From positions 15,846,761-15,910,760 of the forward strand of contig OY540818.1 of the NCBI GenBank assembly GCA_961205875.1: a DNA stretch of 64,000 nt, written 5' to 3'. Made by a program: the position numbers and the translations under genes. Numbering within the stretch: the first letter of the stretch is position 1; each line of letters starts with the position of its first letter. This DNA is from Sialis fuliginosa (lineage: Eukaryota > Arthropoda > Insecta > Megaloptera > Sialidae). The notes under the pieces were generated by a model. That model saw only the letters and a list, made by a program, of their open reading frames with translations. It made no database searches and was not told where the DNA came from. Positions 37,317 through 47,600 of this stretch are shown here, piece after piece.

Positions 37317-40035
37317 TTATTTTCGATTAACGTAAAATGCATTTGGAATTATCCCTTCAATCCATGCCTGATGTTTAGCTAAATCAGTAAAAACTGCAAA
37401 ATGTTTTGGATCACAGATAAATTCATCTTGCAGTGCAACGCTAATGGACACTACACCACGTAACTGCCATATTGGTGGATTTGTATTAGGTAACGTAAAT
37501 ACCATCCCTCCTCCGGAGTCACCATTGCAAACTGACGTGCCTGAAAAATATTAATAATCAGAAAAAAAATTATTGAAAAGTACTAGGTATAGATTCATTT
37601 TTCATGAGAATTATCGTCACTATCTGAAAATACAGCTTGACACCGTTTGTGAAATCTTATTAAACGTAGAGAGAACCTTTGTATAATTAACTTACCATTT
37701 TTATAACCAGCACAATAAGTATTGCTTGACGTAAAACTCCAATAAAACTCAGGGAAAGACTCGAGACAAGTATCCCGAGATACAACAGGCATTTCTGTCA
37801 TCATTAAACTTTCAGTTATGAAACCTGTTTTATCAAACCCCCAACCAACTACCTGAAAATAATAGTTTTTTTTTTAATTATAGCCTTTCATTTTCTTTAT
37901 GGTCAAAGTTAATCCAGTATGAACATTTGCTAATGATTACAAAAGTTATAAAATAAAGAATGGTAAAATTGTAAACAATGTAAAACAGATGCTATGATAA
38001 ATGTTCACAATTTTGACATCCATTGACCGATTGTCATCAAATTAAGCAGATTTACAGTTAAATGTCTATAGATTATGATTCGGTAATAGCAGTTATCAAA
38101 TATCAACAAATATTTCTAATTTTTAAAATTAAGTACATTTAATTATTGTCCAAGACTGAATAATTTTAATCACATAATAAAACTTACAATTCCATTACGA
38201 CCAAGTAGAGACGATAAATCTAAATGTTCCTGCCATAGACAAACTGGTCGAACGTAATCAGTATATTGTATTTCATCTTCCAAATGTAAAACAGCAACAT
38301 CATTGTTGTAATTTGAACTCTTATATTCAGGATGTATATTTATAAACGATATCTAAAATATTAAATTAGCTGTTACGAAGCTGAAGCGTTTTCTGTAATT
38401 ATTAAGGGAGACATAAAAAAATCGATTGCATTTGCAAGCATATATATTCAAAAATATGGAAAATAAAAATTAAGTTAAAATTCCGAAAATTGAGTGAGTA
38501 ACAGTTAATTTACTGAGACCATGTAGTGTGGACCATCAGAAAACTTTTTTTAAATTTCGATAACCCTTCACCTAAATAACTTTGGTCGTCACGTTGAGGC
38601 TCATAACTTTATAAATTTTGAATATTTTTCAATAAAAATTGGTATTGAATAAGTTGAATATATACTTAATAAAACGTCCTTTTCCCGTTTCTAAAATAAT
38701 TAATTATACTTGTGAAAAAAATTCCTAAATATTGACAATTTTTTCACCCGTGACAGTGATTTTCCCCTTTAAATTAAACGTACCTTCTTTGTTTGCGTTC
38801 CATAAGACCAGTTATTCAGAGCATATTTCCCTAAATAAATCACCAAAGAGTCGATACGTATTGGTTGGTTTGATTTTTGCCGAGCTACGCAATGTGCCGC
38901 AGTAATGACGTGTTTAAACGTCACCAAAGTACCACCACAAGCATACATAAGGTCTAGTCCTAAAGTTCTGTATATGGCCACATGCCAAGGCCATTGGCCC
39001 TCCACAGTAGGTTGACCTTCAACAATTAAAGGTCTAGGACGAACTGCTGTAACTCCGCAAGTTTGACCTGAAAATAATGAAGTTATATTTCTCTATACGC
39101 GATTTGCTGTGGAACATATCTACCACGTAAAAAGAGACCGTACTGTATTTTTACCTGAATTAACTTGAGACGTAGATCTAGTATAATCAATTGCAATAGT
39201 CGGGTCAGGTATTGGTTGTCTCGTCGATTGTCTATTTGAATTTGTAAATGAATTCCTAAAATCAAATTGAATAAAAAAATTATCTTGAGTTTTTTTTTTT
39301 TTTAATATATGTACTTACACGTTTGAGTTTGGTAAAATAACTACAGGTCTTCTTGTTGTTGTTGTAGTGGTAGTAGTAGTAGTACTTACTGAAGTGATTG
39401 GACAGATGTGTATCCCATTTAAATATATTTCTTTGACTATAGGTATTTGTTTCGTTTCTGAATATTTAACAAACAACTTTACCGTTGTATCTTTATTCGA
39501 ACGCAATACATGAGATTGATTTGTAATTCTGAATAAGGTGTTATCGTTGCTTGATACTTGGCCAAACCAATTCTGAAATTAATATTTTTTCAAATACAGA
39601 CAACAATGAGGTTTTCCTATCACATATATGGTCCCTATCTTTGCTACGTGGTTGTATCTTGGATAAAAGTATTTGGTTCGTATCTTAAGTAAAATTAGAA
39701 TTAATATTTATAAAACAATTTTCGTATTTATTTCAAATACAGACAACAATGAGGTTTAACTGTCACGTGGTTGTATCTTGGATAAAATTATTTGGTTTGT
39801 ATCTTAAGTAAAATTATAATCTTACCCCTAAAAGATGTGAAGGCCTGTCAAGTAGAATGTCGACCCAAACTCCATTAAGAGTAACATCAGATCTTAAGTG
39901 TATAACTCCATACCACCTATCTGATTCTTTTTGTGCTTTTTCGTATGTTAATATGTCAGGACATGGTGACGTGAATTCTTGTGATTTTATTGATATTATG
40001 AATAAACATATTATTATTATACACCTACTGAACAT
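37317..40035 (-). CDS. gd: gd-like secreted serine protease, paralogue A
   Basis: Secreted clip-less S1A protease of the gastrulation-defective type; Drosophila gd acts at the head of the dorso-ventral cascade. Exons from the 5' end: 40035-39826, 39572-39319, 39255-39155, 39067-38784, 38352-38188, 37852-37696, 37540-37317 (464 residues). ATG at 40035 opens a signal peptide ([18 protein letters not shown]). A gd N-terminal domain follows ([47 protein letters not shown]), then a Thr-rich linker ([14 protein letters not shown]) and the protease domain. The triad is intact: His247 in TAAHC, Asp301 in NNDVAVL, Ser399 in CNGDSGGG. The residue six before the Ser is Ser (SVCNGDS), so trypsin-like Arg/Lys cleavage is not predicted. 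GDSGGG replaces the usual GDSGGP. It is a tandem paralogue of the gene at 44641-49670, and introns match in place and phase. Confidence 0.92.
37990..38160 (+). repeat. Intronic repeat in paralogue A, inverted copy at 43185-43350
   Basis: The copies pair as reverse complements through words such as GACCGATTGTCATCAAATT and TCTATAGATTATGATTC. The intronic copy is in protease A, the other in the intergenic spacer between the two proteases. Confidence 0.7.
39075..39148 (+). repeat. Tigger-like MITE end inside a short intron of paralogue A
   Basis: The 87-nt intron 39068-39154 carries a stretch (about 39097-39148, TATACGCGATTTGCTGTGG and GTAAAAAGAGACC) matching the right end of the element at 35327-35697. 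It ends at CAGTA-type terminus sequence a few bases from the splice donor, so most of this intron is transposon-derived. Confidence 0.75.
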
Positions 40036-40127
40036 TTTCACTTATTGTTTTGAAATAAGGAAAATCTGAAAGAAAAATATATACAGTGAATATTTTTATT
40101 AATTTTTATTTATTACTAACTGTTACT

Positions 40128-40350
40128 CGCGACTTCATTCGCGTGAAATACAGGAAAGGTAATATATATTTATGTTATGATAGTCGTTAAAACTGGCTTT
40201 TAGTTTCGTTAGATGTCTACGCGAAAAAAGTAAAACTTATCGGGCGTTCAATTGCCCTTCCTCGGGATGCAAGCTAATTTAATCAAGATTGGTATAACGG
40301 TTTAACCGTAAAAAGGTAACAGACAGACAGACACTTTCGTGTTTATAATG
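40128..40350 (-). repeat. Dispersed lepidopteran-type repeat, copy 2
   Basis: Minus-orientation relative of 34851-34990, with CTCGCGACTTCATTCGCG at one end and AAAAGGTAACAGACAGACAG at the other. This is among the longer copies in the window. Confidence 0.75.
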
Positions 40351-40914
40351 TTAGTATGGTTTTTGAATATTATTATTATAATGCACGATTTTTTTAACCA
40401 AAAAAGACTGTTATTATTATAAATAATTTATAGTTTTTGAAGTCGGTACCAAGCCAACACAAAATTTTTTAAGAAAGAACAAAATAAAACTGTACATTTA
40501 TATAATTATATAATTTTTCAGTATTTTTAGGTTTTTTTTAAATCGATTTTATTTTTAACTAACTTTATTTTAAACTAAACATAATGAAACTTTCTTTTAC
40601 GGTAATTTTTTACTTATTAAATTGGTAGTTTAATTAATTAATTTTTGAAAAAAAGTTAATTTAATTAAATACACAATGAAAAATACAAAACACAACACAC
40701 CCTTATTAATGACAATAAACAACTAACTAAAAAACAGGTTCTCTGGTGAACGCAAAATACTTGTATGTATGTACGTACGTACGTCATCATCATTATAATA
40801 ATAATAATAAAAAAACTCCAGAGGTAGATCTGCAAAATTTAATGAGTACTTTATAAAAATAAAAAATATAAAAAACTGAAAGAATTTCATACTCGAAAAT
40901 AATGTCTTATTTTT

Positions 40915-41110
40915 TAACCGACTTAAAAAAGAGGAGGTTTCAATTCGACAATATATATTTTTGGGTATTATTCCAACAAATATTCACCGATTTTGTAGAT
41001 TTTTTTTTAATTATACTCCTGAGGTAGTCCCTTATAAATTTTTCAAGAATCTGACCATGGATTTAGTAGATATACGCCACTCAAAATATAAAAAGAAAAA
41101 ACCTTTTAAG
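40915..41110 (+). repeat. Dispersed 'AACCGACTT' repeat
   Basis: Plus-strand copy of the repeat found inverted at 30937-31165. Starts TTAACCGACTTAAAAAAG and includes ATTCACCGATTTTG and ATACTCCTGAGG. Confidence 0.7.
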
Positions 41111-41587
41111 AAAAAAATAAAACCGACTTTAAAAAAAAGCAATGAAAATTATATAATAAATAAATTTATCAGTTTTTGAAGTAAATTGTAAATAAATAAT
41201 GTATCGTATAAATAAGTATGCACACCACTGGGTAATAAAATTCACACGCACTAAATTTGCAAAATATTTATATTTTAATTTATAATGCATTTTTTATGCT
41301 ATTAACAATTATCTTATATTAGTTTAATTATATTTTATATCCTTTTAAGTAGGTACTTATTATAAAACAAAAAACTTACATCAAAGAATAATAAATGTTA
41401 TTTTTACCTTCTATTCAAATCTCAATAAAAATGTATTGTGTCGGTTTTAAAAAAACCACTTCACCAAAATATTATGATATGCAAAATGTCACAGTTGCTT
41501 TGCCAACCAAATGAAGAAGGTATAATTGCATGAATAATAAATTATTAGAATACAGGACCGTCTTCAGAATTACTTTCATTAATATTA

Positions 41588-41760
41588 AATGCGAAAGTAA
41601 CTCTGTTTGTTTGTTACCTTTTCACAGCTAAACCGCTTAACCGATCTTGATTAAATTTGGCATGGAGATAGCTTGCATCCTGATGAATGACATAGGCTAC
41701 TTTGTATCTCAAATTAGATTATTTTTTTTAATTCCACGCGGACGAAGTCGCAAGTAACAG
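41588..41760 (+). repeat. Dispersed lepidopteran-type repeat, copy 3
   Basis: Matches 34851-34990 (GCGAAAGTAACTCTGTTTGT, AGATAGCTTGCATCCTGATG) and ends CACGCGGACGAAGTCGC. It is followed at 41775-41905 by an inverted copy, so the pair forms a head-to-head arrangement. Confidence 0.8.
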
Positions 41761-41774
41761 CTATAGTAAAATAT

Positions 41775-41905
41775 TTTATGGATACAAAGTTACAAAGTAG
41801 CCTATGCCTTCGTCAGGATGTAAGCTATCTCTCTGCCAAATTTCATCAAAATCGGTTTAGCAGATTAACCGTGAAAAGGTAAATAACAGATAGACAGAGC
41901 AGAGA
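41775..41905 (-). repeat. Dispersed lepidopteran-type repeat, copy 4
   Basis: Inverted relative to copy 3: contains CATCAAAATCGGTTTAGC and ACCGTGAAAAGGTAAATAAC. Confidence 0.8.
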
Positions 41906-42127
41906 ATGAATATGAATCTATACATTACATTTTAATATTCTGAGTCAATGGGGCGTTATGAAAATCAGGGATTGTAGGCAGAATTAATATTCGGTCCTCC
42001 TATTTAAGAATTAAATATACAATATAAAATATAAAAATATACAAATATACCTACAAAACTTATTTTTTTGCAATTACAATGCCTGAAAACCCTAAAAAAG
42101 GTATTTACACAAAATTTACATAGTTAT

Positions 42128-42270
42128 AGTAATCCTTTCATTTACACAATTTTTTGGTTCCGTGAAAACAGCGGTTTTTTACGCGCGCGTAAAAAACCGT
42201 TGTGTTTTTTAAGTTTTTCCACCTATTTTTTCATACTTTTCCAACCGCGAAAATGGGAGGATTACTGCAT
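42128..42270. mobile_element. Short palindromic MITE, related fragment at 50697-50808
   Basis: AGTAATCC at the left and GGATTACT at the right, with TTGGTTCCGTGAAAA and the palindromic centre TACGCGCGCGTAAAAAACCG. The segment 50697-50808 shares the ends (TAATCC..., GGATTACTG) and the word TTGGTTCC. Confidence 0.65.
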
Positions 42271-43184
42271 ATATATTATATATAATATAAAAATATTTTG
42301 CTATAGTGATTTTTTTAACTAAACATAAACACGACATTTTTTTAATTACGACTCTGTATATAATAATATATTAAATATATTATTATTAAAACTGGTTTTA
42401 TATTACTATGAACTTGAATTAAATATACAACAATCATTCAATGTTTTTATATATATTGATAAATGCCATCTTAATTAATACATATTTATATTCAACTAGA
42501 TGTACCCGCTTCGCTTGTTTAAATATAAATGTTAGATATATGGTATCGCGGAGTTTATTTTACACAATTATTTACTATACATTATATTGTTTAATATTTA
42601 ACGGTTTAGGCAGCGTATTGCAAAACAGAACGCTGACAGCAAACTTTTTTCCGACTTGATTTACTATTATCATCACTGCTTATTCTTTATGTTACACAAT
42701 ATATACTAAAATCTGATCAAAGAACATATCTATATATGAATTTAAAAAAAAAACACGTAAAACGGATAAGTGGTTCTCGAGTTATAAATGCATTAATGGA
42801 CAGACAGACAGAGGTTGCGTTTTATATATTATGGATATAGATGCTTGATTTCATTTCAATTATATACAAAAATTCAACTAACTGCTATATTTGATTTATT
42901 TAATAAAGAGAGAATTCGAGAAATATATGTATATTTTTCTGCATCATCTTAATTATTAAAGAATAATATTACAGCATCAATACCCCCTAAATACGCACCT
43001 GTAGCTTGCAGCAATTCGATCATCTTTTCCCGGAAATGTTGTTAATACAAAAACTTATAATTTATATAGGATGTAATAAATAAATTGCCTTTTAAAAAAC
43101 AAAGTGTAGGTATACTTGTTAATATAAAAACTAGAATTATTGCGAATTTCTAAGTAAAAACGTATGAAGTACTGACATCAGTCT

Positions 43185-43350
43185 TGGACAATATCCCACT
43201 TTTAATTAAAGTATTAAATTAAATTATTTATTGATATTTGATTACTGCCATTACTGAATCATAATCTATAGACATTTAACTCTAAAAAAAACTAAATTTG
43301 ATGACAATCGGTCAATGAATGTCAAAATGGTGGACATTTAAAATAATTAT
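43185..43350 (-). repeat. Inverted copy of the protease A intron repeat
   Basis: Reverse complement of 37990-38160 with scattered differences, sharing GAATCATAATCTATAGAC and TTTGATGACAATCGGTC. Confidence 0.7.
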
Positions 43351-43369
43351 TATGAATATGGTTTAAAAA

Positions 43370-43555
43370 ATGCGAAAGTAACTCTGTCTGTCAATTTGTT
43401 ACCTTTTCACGGCTAAACCGATCTTGATGAAATTTGGCAGGGAGGTAGCTTGCATCCTGAGGAAGGACATATGCTACTTTGTACACGCGACATGTTTTAT
43501 GTCTGACCTAACCTAACTTCCCCGCGAACGAAGTCGCGGTTAACAGCTAATATTT
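43370..43555 (+). repeat. Dispersed lepidopteran-type repeat, copy 5
   Basis: Same family as 34851-34990: GCGAAAGTAACTCTGTCTGT, TTCACGGCTAAACCGATC and a terminal CCGCGAACGAAGTCGCGG. Confidence 0.8.
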
Positions 43556-44201
43556 TTATATACAGCCAGTAATAAAGGTACAAAATCACACAGGACGTGG
43601 ATGACCCCAGGGGCAATAAGGGCGGGAGATAGATAGACAGGCAACAGCTAGTTATCAATAAATAGGATATATTTGTAACTTTGTTTAACAGCACTGAAGA
43701 CATATTTGATCATATTGAAATAAATATACATAGGATTACCTACACGTAAAAATTAAAATTAGAAATGTATTTATTAAATAAATAATTAAATATACATACA
43801 GTAGTAAATAATAGTAGTAATATAATTATCATTTTATTTAAACAAAATATTTATAATTTTTATACAAAAATTATTTGTCAAATCAAAATTATTACATAAT
43901 TGAGCATAATTTTTATCCTAAATTAAATATAAATATATTTTGGCTAGAAAAATAACCAAAATCCTAATTAAACGTCAAAAATCAATACTTCTTTTCATTC
44001 AGACCAATTAAAAAACATTTTTTATTCCAGGGTTTCGAACCAGAACTGAACCGAAAACTAGAAAACCCGTTATTTTTTTCGGAACGAAAACCAGTCAGAC
44101 TTTTACTTTTTGAGTTATTCAGTGATTTTAGATCACCCTGAAAACGTTACATCAAGTTTCTGACCCCCCCAGTATCTAGCTGGCGTGAAACATTAGACTT
44201 T

Positions 44202-44568
44202 GGCTATGTTCCGATATACACTGCGAGCACTGTGACTTCTGACGTCACTCCACTTTACTGGATTGATCGTTCCGTTTTAGATTTTGTACTGGAAACAATG
44301 GTGAACTTTCTATAACGGAATACTTTGCAGTTACTGTAGACCGCCATTTTGAAACTAATGTCAAAATAAAAAATAACATCGAAAGTTAACCTTAAATGCA
44401 TCTGCTGCTGTCAGTTGCATTCAAATTTTGATCACGTGATCAGAGTACTGTGAGCACAGAAGCAATAAAGCTACAGTACTGGCAGTAGTAAAATGGCGGC
44501 GATCAATGACGTCATTGATATTGCTAGGATACTGTAACAGTGCTCACAGTGTATATCGGAACATAGCC
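44202..44568. mobile_element. Inverted-repeat element, 367 bp
   Basis: It starts GGCTATGTTCCGATATACAC and ends with the exact complement, GTGTATATCGGAACATAGCC. TTT lies on both sides (44199-44201 and 44569-44571), a possible 3-bp duplication as in PIF/Harbinger elements. It also carries ATGGCGGCGATC and GATCACGTGATC palindromic words and has no coding frame. Confidence 0.8.
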
Positions 44569-44640
44569 TTTATTCACGTTAAAAAAAAAACAATAATTCG
44601 AAACCCTTCTTTATTCAACAAACAAACAAACGATTAAAAA

Positions 44641-47600
44641 CTACCCTCGATTATTATTCTCAGCTATATTATCTACAATCCACGCCTGATGTTTTGCCAA
44701 ATCAGCAAAGACAACATAATGATTAGAATCACACACATTATCATTCTGAAGCGCGACACTTATAGACACTAGACCACGCAGCTGCCAAACTGGTGGATTT
44801 GTGTTGGGTTTCTGGAACACCATCCCACCTCCGGAGTCTCCATTGCACACAGACGTACCTGGAGAACCCAAATCTGAATTAAATCAAATTTTATAACGTA
44901 TTATCACTAATTATAACTATTTAATTAGAAAAAAACTTTATGTATGTAATGCTTTTGCCCCCCCTCCCCCCCCATCTCCTTTCATCCAAAGCATTAGTAG
45001 TTTCAGTCGCTTTTCATTTTAATATTTTTTACAACAATTATTACTGTTACAATTAATTAACTTTTATTTAAAGTAATTATCCTATGGACAAAAAAAAGGC
45101 AATTACTCTGGGCCTCCGCCAAGTAGGGGGGCCCAAATCAATCTTTTAAAAACTTCAATTAAATGTATTATTTATTTATTTATTTAATTTTAACAAATGT
45201 TTACGTACCATTTCTATAACCTGCACAATACGTCGTAGACGACGTAAACCTCCAGAAGAACTCCCGATATGATTCAACGCAAACTTCCCGAGAAACGACT
45301 GGCATTTTAGCCATCATTAAATCATCGGTTATGAAACCAGATTCATCGAATCCCCAACCTATTACCTGTAATAAATAACCATTTATTCTATTAATTAATG
45401 GGTAGTATTTAAGCGCGTAGTATTTTATATACATTGAGAATTAAATTTATTGTATTTGAACAATGACATTTTGAATTCTGAGCATTAAAATGTGTTAGTA
45501 CAAATCTCACCAACCTAATAGTCATTTAACCATTTTAAGGAGCAATTTTTTTCTATGTGTCATTTTATTTCTTTAATGAACAAAAAGTATTTTCTTAACG
45601 CTAGTTTATATTAACTATTACTAAAAGACAAAAAATACTATTACAGTGGTCACGTTCACGACTGACCAAAAACAGTGAATAACGAGCTTTGATTGGTTGA
45701 TTCATGACCAGTTTATTAAGTGTTAGAATAGTTTATTTAATGCTCTTCTCTATTTCTCATTTGATTTAAAATAGTGCGCGTTTATTTTGTTCCTTTAATT
45801 AACTATCCAAATACAATAATCCGAAAAAATACAAAAATAAACAATATTGTAAATATCTACTAAACTAAAAATTCCAGATAACTTACGGTGCCATCGCGAC
45901 CAATAACAGTTGAAATATCTGGACTTTCCTGCCACAGACAGATTGGTCTAACGTAATCAGTAAAATCAGCTTCATTTGCTAAATGTAATATAGCTACATC
46001 ATTGTTGAAGTTACTGCTATTGAACTCTGGATGAATAGTTATACCAGATATCTAAAATATATATAAAGAAAATCATCATTTTTATTTACCCATGTTTATT
46101 TTAGTAATATATAGGTATGTGTATATGTTAAGGAAGTATCAGCTGTCAGTTGTTAATTTGAAAAACGTGTTTAATTAAAATAAATGAATAACCACAAATA
46201 TATTTACCGGAATATTCTGCACCCCTTTATTCAACCAATTCTTCAACTTGTACTTCCCTAAATAAATAACCAACTGCTCATGATTTATCGGTAAATTCGA
46301 CTGCGCCCTAACGACACAATGCGCGGCAGTGATCGTATGTTTACGGGACACTAAAGTGGCTCCGCATATATACGCCAAGTCGACACCCTTGCTTCTGTAT
46401 ATCGCTGCGTGCCACGGCCACTGGCCCTCCTGTGTAGGCTGACCGTGCGTTATCAATGGCTTGGGTCTAGCAGCTACCACACCGCAAGGAACATCTGAAA
46501 ATAGTGGTTCGGTCATGTATCAAAGAGTAGATAAAGCGTTATTCTTCCACTACCACGTGTTCACGTCAATCCCTCGACTGTGCATTCCCACACACCTATT
46601 TTTTTCCTAGACTAATAATAAATTTACAATGATTTTTTCGAGTTTTTTGTCACTGTTATAAATGAAATACCAACACCATATATTATTATTTAAATGTTAA
46701 AACACATATGTATATGATAAAATGGTTAATATCGTTATCCTAGTTCAGAATTCTGTAAGGTGAACTTCCATAGCCATCGAAATTACATATTTTTGGATAA
46801 AACGGCCAAGTGCGTGATAGGGTTCCGTAGTCATTCTCACTACGATTTATAAAAAAGAGTTATTTTAAAACTACAGATTTTTTAAATCGATAGTTTAGAA
46901 ATTAGAGAGGGGCGCTCTCATAATGACTGAAAATCAAATATATTGTTACTGAAGTTGCATTTTACGATACCTATCTAAAGACATCCCACTCAATAGGCTA
47001 AGTGAAAAAAAAATGTAAGTACACTTTTCAGTCTATGGGAAGGGGGTCAAAAATTTGTTGACAGTGATCGTTATGATTTTCAATGAAAGTACTAATTAAA
47101 AACTACATTCTGGAATTTTTTCAGATTTTTTACAATAATACTTTAGAAAATAGATGGGGGACGCTCTGATATCGACTTTGAACACATACATATATATCGT
47201 GATTGAAGGGTTAAAATCAAAAGGTCCTAAAACATTTTTTGTTGCATTTAAGGAGACCTATCTAATGACATCCCACTCAATGGGATAAGTGAAAAAAAAA
47301 TAGAATATACTTTTCAGTCTATGGGAAGGGGGTTCTAATTTTTTCGGTATATAAATTTCATAAGGGTTCATAGTTTTCTACGGAACCCTAAAATTATGAA
47401 GATATGCACACATATTATGAGTTTTGTATAAACTGTATCATACCTAACGTATTAGGAGGTTTTGGTTGAATACTACTTAATCCTGGTAATGCTCCTGGTC
47501 TGAAGTCGCCACCCCAACCATCTTCTGAAGAATCGGGCGACACAGCTACATAAACATTTTGCAGAATAAAGAACCCCTAGTTACGAGTATAAAAGAAAAA

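Larger units (their letters stand above)
40036..44640. other. Spacer between the two gd-like proteases
   Basis: Repeat-rich: copies of the dispersed repeat at 40128-40350, 41588-41760, 41775-41905 and 43370-43555, the 'AACCGACTT' repeat at 40915-41110, a MITE at 42128-42270, an inverted match to a protease A intron at 43185-43350, and an inverted-repeat element at 44202-44568. No gene was recognised. Confidence 0.7.

Noticed and set aside
40036-40041. GTG six bases upstream as the start of protease A
   Set aside because: GTG initiation is not expected in an animal gene; ATG at 40035 directly follows and starts a good signal peptide.
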